From a virus: a stretch of DNA of 62,081 bases. Below are positions 16,950 to 25,417 of the stretch, in pieces (positions within the stretch are counted from its first letter, which is position 1; each line of letters begins with the position of its first letter). Location of the stretch: positions 1-62,081 of IMG/VR virus record IMGVR_UViG_3300007504_000734, one strand, 5' to 3'. A model generated the notes under the pieces. That model saw nothing but the letters and a program-made list of their open reading frames with translations, did not search any database and was not told where the DNA came from. The translations under genes were made by a program, and so were the position numbers.

Positions 16950-18032
16950 CTAGTCAAAAGTACCAACAAATCCGAAAAAGATTCTATTTTGATAAAAATC
17001 ATCAGTTGTGGTATAGGTATAGTCCATTACAAAGTCTAATGAATTATTATTAGTTTCACTTTCAAGTAAATTAAATGTTCTTCTTGTACCATACATTTGA
17101 TAATTGTCTGTCAAATCCATTCTCAATTCAAAATCATAATTGGTATGTAGATAGTAGGCACCAAATGCAATCAAAGCAACACCTACAACTGCCATGGCAG
17201 TTTCAGCATCTTTGTTTTTCTTCTCAGGCACTTCTTCTGCACCACAAAACGTAATACTTCTGCCGTTACCTGTGCCTATTGCGCCCGCCGCACATGCCGC
17301 ATCACCTAATGCTCTAGCGTTCGCTGATCTACTTTCAAATGAATACTCGGACGCAACAACTGGTTTACCAGTTACTGCAATTGCATGAGCCACCATGGCC
17401 TTTACTTGTTCTGCTGTCTTACCGAAACCTGTCTGTAGAAATACATAGTCTGCATTTGCAAAGTATGCCGGTTTAACGCCCGGCGTTAAATGCACACCAA
17501 CAGGTTTATTTGTTTTACTTTTTAGATGTGCGACTAGTGCCTGTACTTGCGCGGCACTCCAATACTCATCACATTCTAGGCAAGTAACATATCCTGTGAC
17601 TTTGTCATCAAATCTAGCAACCATATTACTAAAGTGTGCCTTCTGGGCCTCCATGGATTGATTTGTGATAGAAGGACTATCATCAGGTGTCAACCATAGA
17701 ACTGGTTTAAGTCCCATGTTATTAAGTTCATCTAGTCTTGTTTCCCAATCGGGTCGAGGACTGATGGCATTGAGATTATAACCACCGCCATTGTCTCCAC
17801 CGTTTCTGGTGTAGAGATAGATGTGAGTATCGCCGTTTGCTTTGGCGGCATTTCGCATACCAGCCTTATTGGCATTGGGGTGAAGATAATTAAGTGTCAT
17901 CCACTTACTATCTAACATCAAAAAACTGGCACTGTGGCCATGTAGTGAATATGCAGGGTCGTATGCATATGTATTGGAAACGCCTAATACCACTAGTATA
18001 AACGCAACCAATGTTGCAATATACTTTTTCAT
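16950..18032 (-). CDS. secreted TIM-barrel glycosidase-like protein
   Basis: 360 aa. A Sec signal peptide (MKKYIATLVAFILVVLGVSNTYA) is followed by a domain of about 230 residues whose strand-like segments (THIYLYTRNGG, KPVLWLTPDD, KPVGVHLTPG, KPVVASEYSFES) resemble an (alpha/beta)8 glycoside hydrolase; the two acidic candidates are in LECDEYW and ASEYSF. A second hydrophobic helix (AVVGVALIAFGAYYL, about residues 285-300) precedes a beta-rich tail ending VGTFD. The product therefore probably stays membrane-anchored facing the periplasm. It might cut a surface polysaccharide or peptidoglycan (inference; no exact family named). Confidence 0.6.
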   Translation of the reverse strand: MKKYIATLVAFILVVLGVSNTYAYDPAYSLHGHSASFLMLDSKWMTLNYLHPNANKAGMRNAAKANGDTHIYLYTRNGGDNGGGYNLNAISPRPDWETRLDELNNMGLKPVLWLTPDDSPSITNQSMEAQKAHFSNMVARFDDKVTGYVTCLECDEYWSAAQVQALVAHLKSKTNKPVGVHLTPGVKPAYFANADYVFLQTGFGKTAEQVKAMVAHAIAVTGKPVVASEYSFESRSANARALGDAACAAGAIGTGNGRSITFCGAEEVPEKKNKDAETAMAVVGVALIAFGAYYLHTNYDFELRMDLTDNYQMYGTRRTFNLLESETNNNSLDFVMDYTYTTTDDFYQNRIFFGFVGTFD

Positions 18033-18155
18033 ATAAGAATCCTTGTCGATATTATTATGACTTAATTGAGATTCTTAATAATTGATAAAGTCTGTATAAT
18101 TTATAATAGTATGTTATTATTTAAGTAAAATTTCACAAAGAATAATATACGCATA

Positions 18156-19088
18156 TTATCCTTTAAATTTTGGACATGGATGTATCGTGCCAAACTCACC
18201 CCAAATACCTGGCTCGCCTGTGCCAATGCAAACCCAACCTATAGGTTTGCCCTGTCTTGGCTCAAGGTTCCAAACAATTTCGCCACGTACATGATAACCA
18301 GAGTCTGGTTGAATTTTAGAGGATGACATCGTAGTTTGTGCAAATTTAATATCACCGCGCACTTCTAATTTAGTGCTAGGATCAATAGTGCCAATGCCTA
18401 CATTGCCGTCAGGTGTGATAGTTAGATGGGATTGTTTTTCGGTAGTCATAGCATCTGTGCCCAGATGCATTTTTTCTTTTCTTGCAGTACCTATGTAGCC
18501 TTCACCTTTTTTGCCGTCAATAAAAAGTTCTGCGCCACCTTGTGTAATAACATGTAAAGTAGCGGCGGGCTCTGATGTATTAATACCAATTCTTTGGTCT
18601 GTTGCATTTACCATGAACGTACCATAACCAGCAGAAAGATTGCCCATTACACCAAGTTTTTCCAAATTACCTACACTTCTTAAATTACTATATACAATAC
18701 TTGGTCCCAATTCATTGCGAGATAAGACCTTATCTGCACCCATGTGAATAAAGTTGCCTTTGCCTAAGTGTAAGTCAGTTTCAAATTCGTTTGATGAAAA
18801 AACATAATGTAAATTTTGTACAGTAAGTTTATTACTGACCGTCATCGTTCGTACATTAATATCTGATGCATCAATGTCTGTTACATAAATGCTGTCTACA
18901 CTTAAACCGTCGTTATCTAAATGTAAAACTTGCTGTGTTGCTTCATCTCTAATACCAGTACTAGAAAAATCGGTAATTGTTCCGCCTTTAATATAATCAC
19001 CTGATAAATCATCTTCAGAAAATTTTAAATAATTTACTGTAATTAAATCCGGATGTATTAATGTTTCTAAAGATGCAATGCTTCCCAT
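18156..19088 (-). CDS. tail-fibre-like virion protein
   Basis: 310 aa. The repeated blocks IGINTSEPAATLHV and VGIGTIDPSTKLEVRGDI are the hallmark of trimeric phage tail-fibre shafts and adhesins. The N-terminal region (SIASLETLIHPDLITVNYLKF) is rich in Asp/Ser/Thr beta repeats, and the C-terminus has a compact Trp/Gly/Cys-rich tip (GWVCIGTGEPGIWGEF). Ribosome site GAGGAATAAATT. Likely part of a fibre or its tip; receptor unknown. Confidence 0.75.
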   Translation of the reverse strand: MGSIASLETLIHPDLITVNYLKFSEDDLSGDYIKGGTITDFSSTGIRDEATQQVLHLDNDGLSVDSIYVTDIDASDINVRTMTVSNKLTVQNLHYVFSSNEFETDLHLGKGNFIHMGADKVLSRNELGPSIVYSNLRSVGNLEKLGVMGNLSAGYGTFMVNATDQRIGINTSEPAATLHVITQGGAELFIDGKKGEGYIGTARKEKMHLGTDAMTTEKQSHLTITPDGNVGIGTIDPSTKLEVRGDIKFAQTTMSSSKIQPDSGYHVRGEIVWNLEPRQGKPIGWVCIGTGEPGIWGEFGTIHPCPKFKG

Positions 19089-19098
19089 AATTTATTCC

Positions 19099-19869
19099 TC
19101 ATCGAGTTATAGATATAATATATTGATTCTCACTACTATACATTGGCTTGTAAATAAGTTTTTTATGTACAACAAAATTGTTCCAGCCCAGTGATGCTGT
19201 ATGATAAGCAAGTTGCTTAAAGAACATTGCTTGGCGATCTACTGGTTCAAATGAATTTAATTCATTCGTAGTTTGATTAATAACGTATGCATAATGACGC
19301 CATTTCTTTCTATCTTCTTGATTCCATTTTCTATTGTTAATAAAGATAAATTCGGAATCATCATTTCTTAGATAAAATGGATCTGCGAATAATTTACTGT
19401 TAAATTTGATATTTTTATAATCCATTAGCGTAGTTAACAATATTCCATCATCATTAAGTAACGTTAGTGAGTCTTGTAGTTGTGAATGTTGGTCGTCTTC
19501 ACTAGTAGAAAATGTATAATACTGATCTAGTGCTAATACACAATCATATTTTTCAATATCTTCATCCATATGGAACTTCATACTAAATGTGTCTAATGGT
19601 GCATTATGGTTGGTAATAGTAACATCATATGCTTCACACAATGCGTTAGCATAATCTATGGCATCAGGATCATCTGAAATATAGCTGACATCGTAACCAC
19701 TGGTGGCGAAATCGACCAAGGAACAATGCCAATTCAAACTAATAATTTTTTTAGGACTAACATTACTTTCTTCAAATGCTTTAAGAATAGTTTCTGTTTT
19801 ACGATTAATTATTTTTTGAATCTTGTCTTTATTAATTAACGTTTTCGCTAAATTATAGAAATCTTTCAA
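19099..19869 (-). CDS. SAM-dependent methyltransferase-like protein, TTG start
   Basis: 256 aa. The start codon is TTG, set 6 bases after GGAG. A Rossmann-like core is visible: IISLNWHCSLVDFATSGYDV (an atypical motif I), YISDDPDAIDYANALC (acidic end of strand 2) and YDCVLALDQYYTF then LLNDDGILLTTL (strands 4-5), the usual order in class I methyltransferases. The glycine-rich motif I is degenerate, so catalysis is uncertain. It sits directly before the fibre gene and may modify it or a glycan. Confidence 0.55.
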   Translation of the reverse strand: MKDFYNLAKTLINKDKIQKIINRKTETILKAFEESNVSPKKIISLNWHCSLVDFATSGYDVSYISDDPDAIDYANALCEAYDVTITNHNAPLDTFSMKFHMDEDIEKYDCVLALDQYYTFSTSEDDQHSQLQDSLTLLNDDGILLTTLMDYKNIKFNSKLFADPFYLRNDDSEFIFINNRKWNQEDRKKWRHYAYVINQTTNELNSFEPVDRQAMFFKQLAYHTASLGWNNFVVHKKLIYKPMYSSENQYIISITR

Positions 19870-19917
19870 AAGTGTCTCCGGTAAATCTTAATAATAGTTA
19901 AAGTAATTTCTTTATGG

Positions 19918-19925
19918 TATTTATA
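19918..19925 (-). promoter_or_regulatory. late-promoter-like octamer TATAAATA
   Basis: Exact TATAAATA on the minus strand, 48 bases upstream of the TTG start at 19869. The leader between holds the GGAG ribosome site. Confidence 0.55.
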
Positions 19926-20029
19926 CAAAATTCCGCAGAAATACGCTATAAGTTTAGCCGTTAAAATACTTTTAGGTTATGAAGTCGTGCAGAAACCCAT
20001 ATAACAAATTGTTATATAGTGTAATTAAT

Positions 20030-20230
20030 TTAGGATTGTTCGCCAGTAGAGATGAATTCTAAACCGGCATATCTACCAACGTATGTTTTATCAACAGGAG
20101 TTTTTCTATATAGCTTAATAGGAACGTCTGTTCCATGAATAGCCACCTCAAGTATTTTATCGCTTTTACGTAAAATATCTGCTGGAACCTTTTGATTGTT
20201 GTCAGTACAAGTTAATTCAGTTGTTTTCAT
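20030..20230 (-). CDS. hypothetical protein, 66 aa
   Basis: Small beta-rich protein (LRKSDKILEVAIHGTDVPIKLYRKTP). Its ATG overlaps the stop of the SGNH gene (20227) by 4 bases. Well conserved-looking frame but no family recognised. Confidence 0.6.
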   Translation of the reverse strand: MKTTELTCTDNNQKVPADILRKSDKILEVAIHGTDVPIKLYRKTPVDKTYVGRYAGLEFISTGEQS

Positions 20231-20988
20231 TTAAGTAATTTATTTATAAACTCCTGTTCTATATAGTTTGCATAATCTTTATGTGCTTCGGGACCAAAAT
20301 GTTGCCATTTGTCCGATTTATGACCTAAGGCCACTGACTTACGAGTGAAAGCAATGGATGGATCATAGGGATCATTAAACAACCATGCGTCATTATTCCA
20401 GTTATTTTTAAAGAATTCGTTTACATTAAAAACCTCGTGTAAATGTAAAAACATGTGCTTAAAGTTTCTTTTAGTTAACCAATCACTAAATTCTTTAAAG
20501 TAGTATTGAAACTCTAGAGTTCTAGATTGAAATATTATGTTGCCTGTTTCCTTATGGTCATTTAATAGTCTATTTGTATAGTTAGACCACATCATGCTAA
20601 GTGTAATCCATTCAGCACTTTTGTCATGCCAGCGTATTTTATCAAAATTGGGAGGAAGCACACTTTCGCGAAAATTATACTGGTATAACGGTTCGCCACA
20701 TATTTGATGCCATACTCCATCTGCATACCATTCGGTACGTTCAACTGTTGACCACCCTATTAGAACTATAGTATTTTCAGGGTCTTTATCTCTTAGAAAT
20801 TCTTTACTAGTGCGAATAATTCTGTTGTTACTACATCCAGCAACGGATTCATTTATATAGTCTAGATTATGTTTTTTTGCTAGTAATCCAGCAAATGATA
20901 CTTCAGGCTGAAACATTATAGATTCTTCACTGTTTGGATGTTGGTAAGTTGCCGCAAGATGGCTGTCGCCGTTAGTGTATAAAAGCAT
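20227..20988 (-). CDS. SGNH/GDSL hydrolase-like protein, copy 1
   Basis: 253 aa. Block I is visible at the N-terminus (LLYTNGDSHLAA; Asp-Ser) and block V near the C-terminus (WQHFGPEAHKDYANYI; the catalytic His). The Asn region (ESVAGCSNNRI) is also in place. SGNH enzymes are esterases or acyl-transferases that trim or add acyl groups on sugars. Two more members are in the window (28792, 59368), pointing to surface-glycan or virion decoration chemistry. Confidence 0.65.
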   Translation of the reverse strand: MLLYTNGDSHLAATYQHPNSEESIMFQPEVSFAGLLAKKHNLDYINESVAGCSNNRIIRTSKEFLRDKDPENTIVLIGWSTVERTEWYADGVWHQICGEPLYQYNFRESVLPPNFDKIRWHDKSAEWITLSMMWSNYTNRLLNDHKETGNIIFQSRTLEFQYYFKEFSDWLTKRNFKHMFLHLHEVFNVNEFFKNNWNNDAWLFNDPYDPSIAFTRKSVALGHKSDKWQHFGPEAHKDYANYIEQEFINKLLK

Positions 20989-21006
20989 TATTTACAAGTC
21001 AATATG

Positions 21007-21465
21007 TTAATTAACATAATCATCAAATAAACCATGTATTACATCAACAGCATTTTGAAAATCGTTAAACACCCAATTTGCCTTCGCTTTAATAAGTGGA
21101 TGGTTAGCGAGATATTCATCATCTGTGACGACAATAAGAGGTTTTCTTAAGCCAATTGCCCAACCAATTTCAATAATTGTGCCATATGACGGTCTACGGT
21201 TATTTAGTTCTTTTGGCAAAAATGCTAATACTAAGTCACATGTTTCTGTGTCATACCAATTTTTAGCGGCAATTGCTCCGGGAGCATTAAATCTTGGGTC
21301 ATTTCCAGGACCATATGTTTCTCCTTGCATTGGCTCACAACGCAACGGAGAAATTCCAATAATATTAGGATTTAGTTTTTCACTAACTTCATTTCGCCAG
21401 TCGTTCGCTTCGCCGTAAGTGCATTCCGCAATCGGGCCTGCGAGATAGATGTATTTTTTAGTCAT
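21007..21465 (-). CDS. nucleoside 2-deoxyribosyltransferase-like protein
   Basis: 152 aa. The start KKYIYLAGPIAEC (the 'AGP' motif), the central NWYDTETCDLVLAFLP, and GTIIEIGWAIGLRKPLIVV (catalytic Glu context 'E-x-x-G-W-A') are characteristic of the nucleoside 2-deoxyribosyltransferase / MazG-associated fold. These enzymes swap or cleave nucleobases in salvage. A sigma70 promoter lies immediately upstream (21472-21500), fitting early nucleotide metabolism. Confidence 0.8.
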   Translation of the reverse strand: MTKKYIYLAGPIAECTYGEANDWRNEVSEKLNPNIIGISPLRCEPMQGETYGPGNDPRFNAPGAIAAKNWYDTETCDLVLAFLPKELNNRRPSYGTIIEIGWAIGLRKPLIVVTDDEYLANHPLIKAKANWVFNDFQNAVDVIHGLFDDYVN

Positions 21466-21471
21466 AACACA

Positions 21472-21500
21472 ATTTTATACTATGTTACTAAGAAAGTCAA
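21472..21500 (-). promoter_or_regulatory. sigma70-type promoter
   Basis: Minus strand: TTGACT (21495-21500), 17 bases, TAAAAT (21472-21477). The -10 lies only 6 bases before the ATG at 21465, so the transcript would be nearly leaderless. Confidence 0.55.
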
Positions 21501-21510
21501 GTATATTGTT

Positions 21511-22143
21511 CTAGTCTGCTAAACCTGCGGCCTTAAGGAATAACTCGTCGTTAAAACGTGGGTTGTCTTGTCTAAACAAGGTTACCAAACGATCAGCAAA
21601 GTCCATTCTTGCATTAAGGTCTGTAATTTCTTGCAACATACTTGCAAATAGTTCATAATGCTTGCGTGAAAATGCTTCGTCTAGTTGTTGATCAGAAGTT
21701 TCATCAACTTCTTCAACACTTTCTGATGTTGCTAACATAGCACGTTGAACGGCTGGGTGCTCTGATAAGCCTGGAGCAATACCTTCAATTGCTTCTATTG
21801 CGTCTGTTAAGTTGCCACCTTTATAACGTGGATCATTTAAAATACCAAAAGCCATTCTAATTTGTTTTTCTGTGAACTCGCCATCTTCTCTTTCATACTT
21901 GGATTTATGGAGTGTTCCATGGTCTGTGTCTTCTTCTTCACTGCTTACAAGTTTATATTCACTCGCTGGGCGATCATCAAAGTCATCAACACTTACCCAT
22001 GCTTCTTCTAACTCGTCATCTTCTTCTAATGCTTCAAGTTCTTCTAGAGTAAGTTCTTCTTCAACCTCGTCCTCTGCAATAACATCTGCAGGCTTTGGTT
22101 GGTTAATTAAGTCTAGTGTTGTTAAAATGCTTCTCATATCCAT
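21511..22143 (-). CDS. acidic hypothetical protein, possible virion-associated
   Basis: 210 aa. The N-terminal half is extremely acidic (LEELEALEEDDELEEAW, SSEEEDTDH). The C-terminal 50 residues form a separate helical module (RKHYELFASMLQEI, then DFADRLVTLFRQ and NPRFNDELFLKAAGL). From memory similar modules recur in small proteins of marine myoviruses, but I cannot name the family. Confidence 0.65.
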   Translation of the reverse strand: MDMRSILTTLDLINQPKPADVIAEDEVEEELTLEELEALEEDDELEEAWVSVDDFDDRPASEYKLVSSEEEDTDHGTLHKSKYEREDGEFTEKQIRMAFGILNDPRYKGGNLTDAIEAIEGIAPGLSEHPAVQRAMLATSESVEEVDETSDQQLDEAFSRKHYELFASMLQEITDLNARMDFADRLVTLFRQDNPRFNDELFLKAAGLAD

Positions 22144-22181
22144 AGTAATGTTTCCATCGTAAAGTTAATAAAGTACTATTG

Positions 22182-22195
22182 TATTTATGTAAATA
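22182..22195. promoter_or_regulatory. overlapping divergent TAAATA elements
   Basis: Minus strand CATAAATA at 22182-22189 faces the gene starting at 22143; plus strand TGTAAATA at 22188-22195 ends 5 bases before the ATG at 22201. Both drive outward from one short A+T-rich core. Confidence 0.45.
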
Positions 22196-22200
22196 TTAAT

Positions 22201-23088
22201 ATGAACGATGATTTAAAAAAAGTCCGTAAAATGGATTTAGATGTACTAGACAAATTTCTACTAGAAAAAACAGATTATTCTAATGTAAAACCATTAAATT
22301 TAAAGTTTGATGTTATTTTTATGAGTTATTATGAAAAAGATGCTGATAAAAACTTTGAAACTTTAAAAAAACTAGTACCAAATGCAAAAAGAGTAAATGG
22401 CGTTACGGGCATACTCAATGCTTATAACGCATGTAGGGAATTGTCCGAAACAAAATTTTATTATATTGTCGAAGGAGACAATATTATATGTAATGATTTT
22501 GACTTTAAACTTCCTATTCAATGGTATAAAAACGTTTTGTACCATAATATTCGTGATCAAAAAGAAAATTCTATTCCGGTTGACATAGAAACAATTTATC
22601 CAAATTTATCAGTTATGTGGGATACAGTAAATCCTATTAACGGAGAAATTTTACCACACAGTCCAATAGGCTTTACATATAAATCTAATAAACCATATAT
22701 ATATTATCCAAAAGCTACCGCAGCTGATACATTTAAAGCGTCCGGAGTTCCTGTACGACGAATCGGAAGTATTGATGCATTTAATTCTTCTTCTTACGAT
22801 GCATGGAAGGCAGGCTTTAGAATAGGAAATAGACTTACTTATCAAATACTAAATATGAAGACACCCAAGCACGATACACTTTACCAAGAAGAAAGATTGC
22901 ACCATTGGGAAAGCGTAGGTTATGATCGTTATAACGGTAAATATTGCATAGAAGGTGTTAAGTTAGGAATGTCGTTAGCCTTGAAGGACGATAATTGGTG
23001 GCTAAAATATAGAGAGACGTCACAAAATTTTAATAATTTAAAAAATATTTTTAAAAAAGAGTATGGAACAGAGTATCACAATAACTGA
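22201..23088 (+). CDS. glycosyltransferase family 2-like protein (GT-A fold)
   Basis: 295 aa. FDVIFMSYYEKDADKNFETL, then NAKRVNGVTGILNAYNACRE and FYYIVEGDNII, match the nucleotide-sugar-binding half of GT-A enzymes; EGDN sits where the DxD-like metal motif is expected. The C-terminal half contains HHWESVGYDRYNG. It may add a sugar to a surface glycan or hydroxymethylated base (inference). Overlaps the Fe-S carrier gene by 26 bases. Confidence 0.6.
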   Translation: MNDDLKKVRKMDLDVLDKFLLEKTDYSNVKPLNLKFDVIFMSYYEKDADKNFETLKKLVPNAKRVNGVTGILNAYNACRELSETKFYYIVEGDNIICNDFDFKLPIQWYKNVLYHNIRDQKENSIPVDIETIYPNLSVMWDTVNPINGEILPHSPIGFTYKSNKPYIYYPKATAADTFKASGVPVRRIGSIDAFNSSSYDAWKAGFRIGNRLTYQILNMKTPKHDTLYQEERLHHWESVGYDRYNGKYCIEGVKLGMSLALKDDNWWLKYRETSQNFNNLKNIFKKEYGTEYHNN

Positions 23089-23395
23089 ATCAGCACTAGC
23101 ACAACTACTAGTGATTGCAAACAAAAACGAAGTATCCGACGTTAGATACTTTTTAGATGGCGGCGGATGTTCCGGGTTGCTTGGTAAATGGGCAATTGGA
23201 ACAGGTAAAGAGGAAAGCGATATTACTTTTGATCTAGGCGAAAGTAAAGAACTTCTAATAGATAGTTTAACAGCATCATATATGAAAGATGCTACTATAG
23301 ATTATACTGGTGATTTTATGCCTGCTTTTAAAGTAACAATACCAGACACTAATTCATGCGGTTGTGGCGAATCTTTTCAGATGCCTAATAATTAG
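23063..23395 (+). CDS. A-type iron-sulfur carrier (IscA/ErpA/SufA-like)
   Basis: 110 aa. The three ligand cysteines of A-type carriers are in place: C36 in DGGGCSGLL and C99/C101 in NSCGCGESF at the C-terminus. The start ITITESALAQLLVIA and FLDGGGCSG blocks fit the family, as does the length (about 107-120). These proteins deliver Fe-S clusters to apoproteins. The window has three radical SAM enzymes with multiple clusters that could need such a carrier (inference). It also overlaps the HAD gene's end by 4 bases. Confidence 0.92.
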   Translation: MEQSITITESALAQLLVIANKNEVSDVRYFLDGGGCSGLLGKWAIGTGKEESDITFDLGESKELLIDSLTASYMKDATIDYTGDFMPAFKVTIPDTNSCGCGESFQMPNN

Positions 23396-24051
23396 ACTGT
23401 AAATCTTTCCGCACTTTTATTAATAATTAAATTATAAATTTCTTCCCAATTTTTTGCTAAGGGAATGTCACCTTCATAGTCCATATTATGCCCGTGTTCG
23501 AATATAACGCTGTTAAGTCCTAAACGTTTTCCTACTTCTGCATTTTTTACTTTATCTTCGATCCACCAGCATTGTGTATTTCTGTACGGCGATAGTGCTT
23601 CATCTTTGTCGGCACCAGTATCTAGACAAATAACTTTCTCAAATGCTGTTTCACCAAACAGTTTTGCCAAGTTTCTCTCACGTAGTTTACCTGCGTATGG
23701 ATCTGTGCTTAGTGATGTAATAGCATGGAAAACATAACCGTGCTGTTCATGTAATTTCTTAACATAGTGAACAGAGTCACGCGAGGGCGGCAAAAATCCA
23801 ATTGACGCACTTTCATTAAAACTTGATGTGAGTCGTTTGCCTTGTTCTGGTGTAATGCTAAAACGTTTAGCAATACCATATATTTGTTTGTGTTCTTTTA
23901 TAGGAGTGTGTCCGTGTTTTTCCATCCATACGTGAAAAGCAAACTCCCAATCTAGTAAAACGCCATCTACGTCTGTTAGTATTATTTTGTCTTTTATCAT
24001 GTCTTTGTATTGTTCATAAGTTTTTATATTATATGTGGATATTGTAGTCAC
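23392..24051 (-). CDS. HAD-superfamily phosphatase-like protein
   Basis: 219 aa. Motif I is ILTDVDGVLLDWE (DxDG type), motif II lies in HAITSLS, and the acidic motif IV region appears as CWWIEDKVKNAEVGKRLG. A helical cap (KEHKQIYGIAKRF) sits between. This arrangement fits 5'-nucleotidase-like HAD enzymes. Substrate could be a deoxynucleotide or a sugar phosphate. Overlaps its zinc-ribbon neighbour by one base. Confidence 0.75.
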   Translation of the reverse strand: MTTISTYNIKTYEQYKDMIKDKIILTDVDGVLLDWEFAFHVWMEKHGHTPIKEHKQIYGIAKRFSITPEQGKRLTSSFNESASIGFLPPSRDSVHYVKKLHEQHGYVFHAITSLSTDPYAGKLRERNLAKLFGETAFEKVICLDTGADKDEALSPYRNTQCWWIEDKVKNAEVGKRLGLNSVIFEHGHNMDYEGDIPLAKNWEEIYNLIINKSAERFTV

Positions 24052-24248
24052 TATTCACTAGAAGGCTTTGCTGTGGTTTTAAACCAGCCAGTCCCTTTAA
24101 GAACAAAGTTAGATTGTGATATTATTTTTTTAAGTGTTTCTTGAGAGCAATGTGGGCAAAACTTTAATGGCTCATCATTTATTTTTTGCATGACTTCTAC
24201 CATCATTTCACATACTTCATTTGTGCATTTATATTCGTATATTGGCAT
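24051..24248 (-). CDS. FmdB-type zinc-ribbon protein
   Basis: 65 aa. Begins MPIYEYKCTNEVCE and continues FCPHCSQETLKKIIS, the standard FmdB/regulatory-ribbon layout with CX4-5C and CX2C pairs. Small FmdB-like proteins are common in phages; their function is unknown. Three bases separate it from the next gene upstream. Confidence 0.8.
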   Translation of the reverse strand: MPIYEYKCTNEVCEMMVEVMQKINDEPLKFCPHCSQETLKKIISQSNFVLKGTGWFKTTAKPSSE

Positions 24249-24250
24249 AT

Positions 24251-24547
24251 TTAAATATCCAAATCTTGATCATCCAATATTGATTCAATATGTGGTGATA
24301 CTGTTTTATAATCAGCGATTTCCATTAAAAGCGCATCATCTTTAACCATATATATATAGGCTATACTATTTGGATTTCTCTTTCGCATAACTTTTTCAAG
24401 CCACACTATTTTATTTGATTCTGCAACCTTTCTTTCTTCGCCTTTTGAAATGATATGCCAAAGTCTTACTGGCTTCCAAGCAAACCAAATATGCCATTCT
24501 TGTAATCTTATACGCTTTTCATCCCTGGTTTCTTTTGTCCAATGCAT
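24251..24547 (-). CDS. hypothetical protein, 98 aa
   Basis: Trp- and Arg-rich N-terminus (LQEWHIWFAWKPVRLWHI), acidic C-terminus. Gene order and spacing suggest co-transcription with the cytidylyltransferase-cupin gene 12 bases upstream. No family recognised. Confidence 0.65.
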   Translation of the reverse strand: MHWTKETRDEKRIRLQEWHIWFAWKPVRLWHIISKGEERKVAESNKIVWLEKVMRKRNPNSIAYIYMVKDDALLMEIADYKTVSPHIESILDDQDLDI

Positions 24548-24559
24548 TGTTGAGATTTC

Positions 24560-25351
24560 CTATGCAAACTGTTCTCCATATTCATCAATTGATTCAAAAT
24601 CATGCTCATTTGCTAACATCGCATTTCCATATTCAATAACCATTAACTTACATGCTTTGCGTTTGTTTTCATTACGCAATGCATGGAATTGACCCAATGG
24701 AATATAAAAATGTTGATGAGCGTCTAAATCACGTGATTTAATATTTCCTAATGTTTCTTCCCATGCATAGTCTACTATACATTGACCACCCATAACAAAC
24801 CAAAATTCACTTTTTCTCATATGGCGCCCAAAAGTCATTTGATGTTTGGGTTCCAAACTTACTTCTTTTACTCTACAATTACTATCTTGATATACAACAT
24901 TATAATAACCATAATCCGTATAACACATACCAAATTTATAATTACGAATCAATTGACTAGATGAAGTCTTCTTTTCAAAACCACCAACGCCAAAAATAAA
25001 CTCAACGTCTGCTATTGCTTGTTCAGGAACATTGGTGGTGTCTCTGTCACCCCCGTTGGCAAAAACAATTGTATCATTTGGATAATGTTCCTTTATTTTT
25101 TCTAATGCATGGATGGCAGTATTGTCTTTGTCATTAAATCCAACTACATCGTCTACTACTGAAAGACTATTAAGAATAAGTGCCCTCTCTTCAAAAAGCA
25201 TAAATGATCTACCTTTTTTACGAGAAAGCCACTTGTCACTGTTTAAAGCCACGATAAGTTTGTCGCCAAGTTTTTTGGCCTCATTAAATAATGCAATGTG
25301 CCCTTTATGAATCGGATCAAATCCGCCTGAGACTACTACTATCGTCGCCAT
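24560..25351 (-). CDS. cytidylyltransferase-like domain fused to a cupin domain
   Basis: 263 aa. Residues 1 to about 135 form a nucleotidyltransferase with GGFDPIHKGH (HxGH-type nucleotide site) and a late TSSSQLIR segment (ISSTxxR-like). Residues about 150-263 form a cupin resembling the mannose-6-phosphate isomerase type II tail (RKSEFWFVMGGQCIVDY, HQHFYIPLGQFHALRN). The pair would activate a sugar or alditol phosphate with CTP while the cupin may isomerise or bind the sugar (inference). It carries a perfect sigma70 promoter and an AATAAATA element. Confidence 0.8.
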   Translation of the reverse strand: MATIVVVSGGFDPIHKGHIALFNEAKKLGDKLIVALNSDKWLSRKKGRSFMLFEERALILNSLSVVDDVVGFNDKDNTAIHALEKIKEHYPNDTIVFANGGDRDTTNVPEQAIADVEFIFGVGGFEKKTSSSQLIRNYKFGMCYTDYGYYNVVYQDSNCRVKEVSLEPKHQMTFGRHMRKSEFWFVMGGQCIVDYAWEETLGNIKSRDLDAHQHFYIPLGQFHALRNENKRKACKLMVIEYGNAMLANEHDFESIDEYGEQFA

Positions 25352-25356
25352 ATTAA

Positions 25357-25364
25357 TATTTATT
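25357..25364 (-). promoter_or_regulatory. late-promoter-like element AATAAATA
   Basis: AATAAATA on the minus strand, 5 bases before the ATG at 25351; one mismatch from TATAAATA. Confidence 0.45.
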
Positions 25365-25388
25365 CGTAATCTATTTTACTGTACTATA

Positions 25389-25417
25389 ATTATATATTAC
25401 ATTACGGTCATTGTCAA
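25389..25417 (-). promoter_or_regulatory. perfect-consensus sigma70 promoter
   Basis: Minus strand: TTGACA (25412-25417), exactly 17 bases, TATAAT (25389-25394). Upstream of the gene starting at 25351; overlaps the last codons of the SbmA-like gene. Confidence 0.88.
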
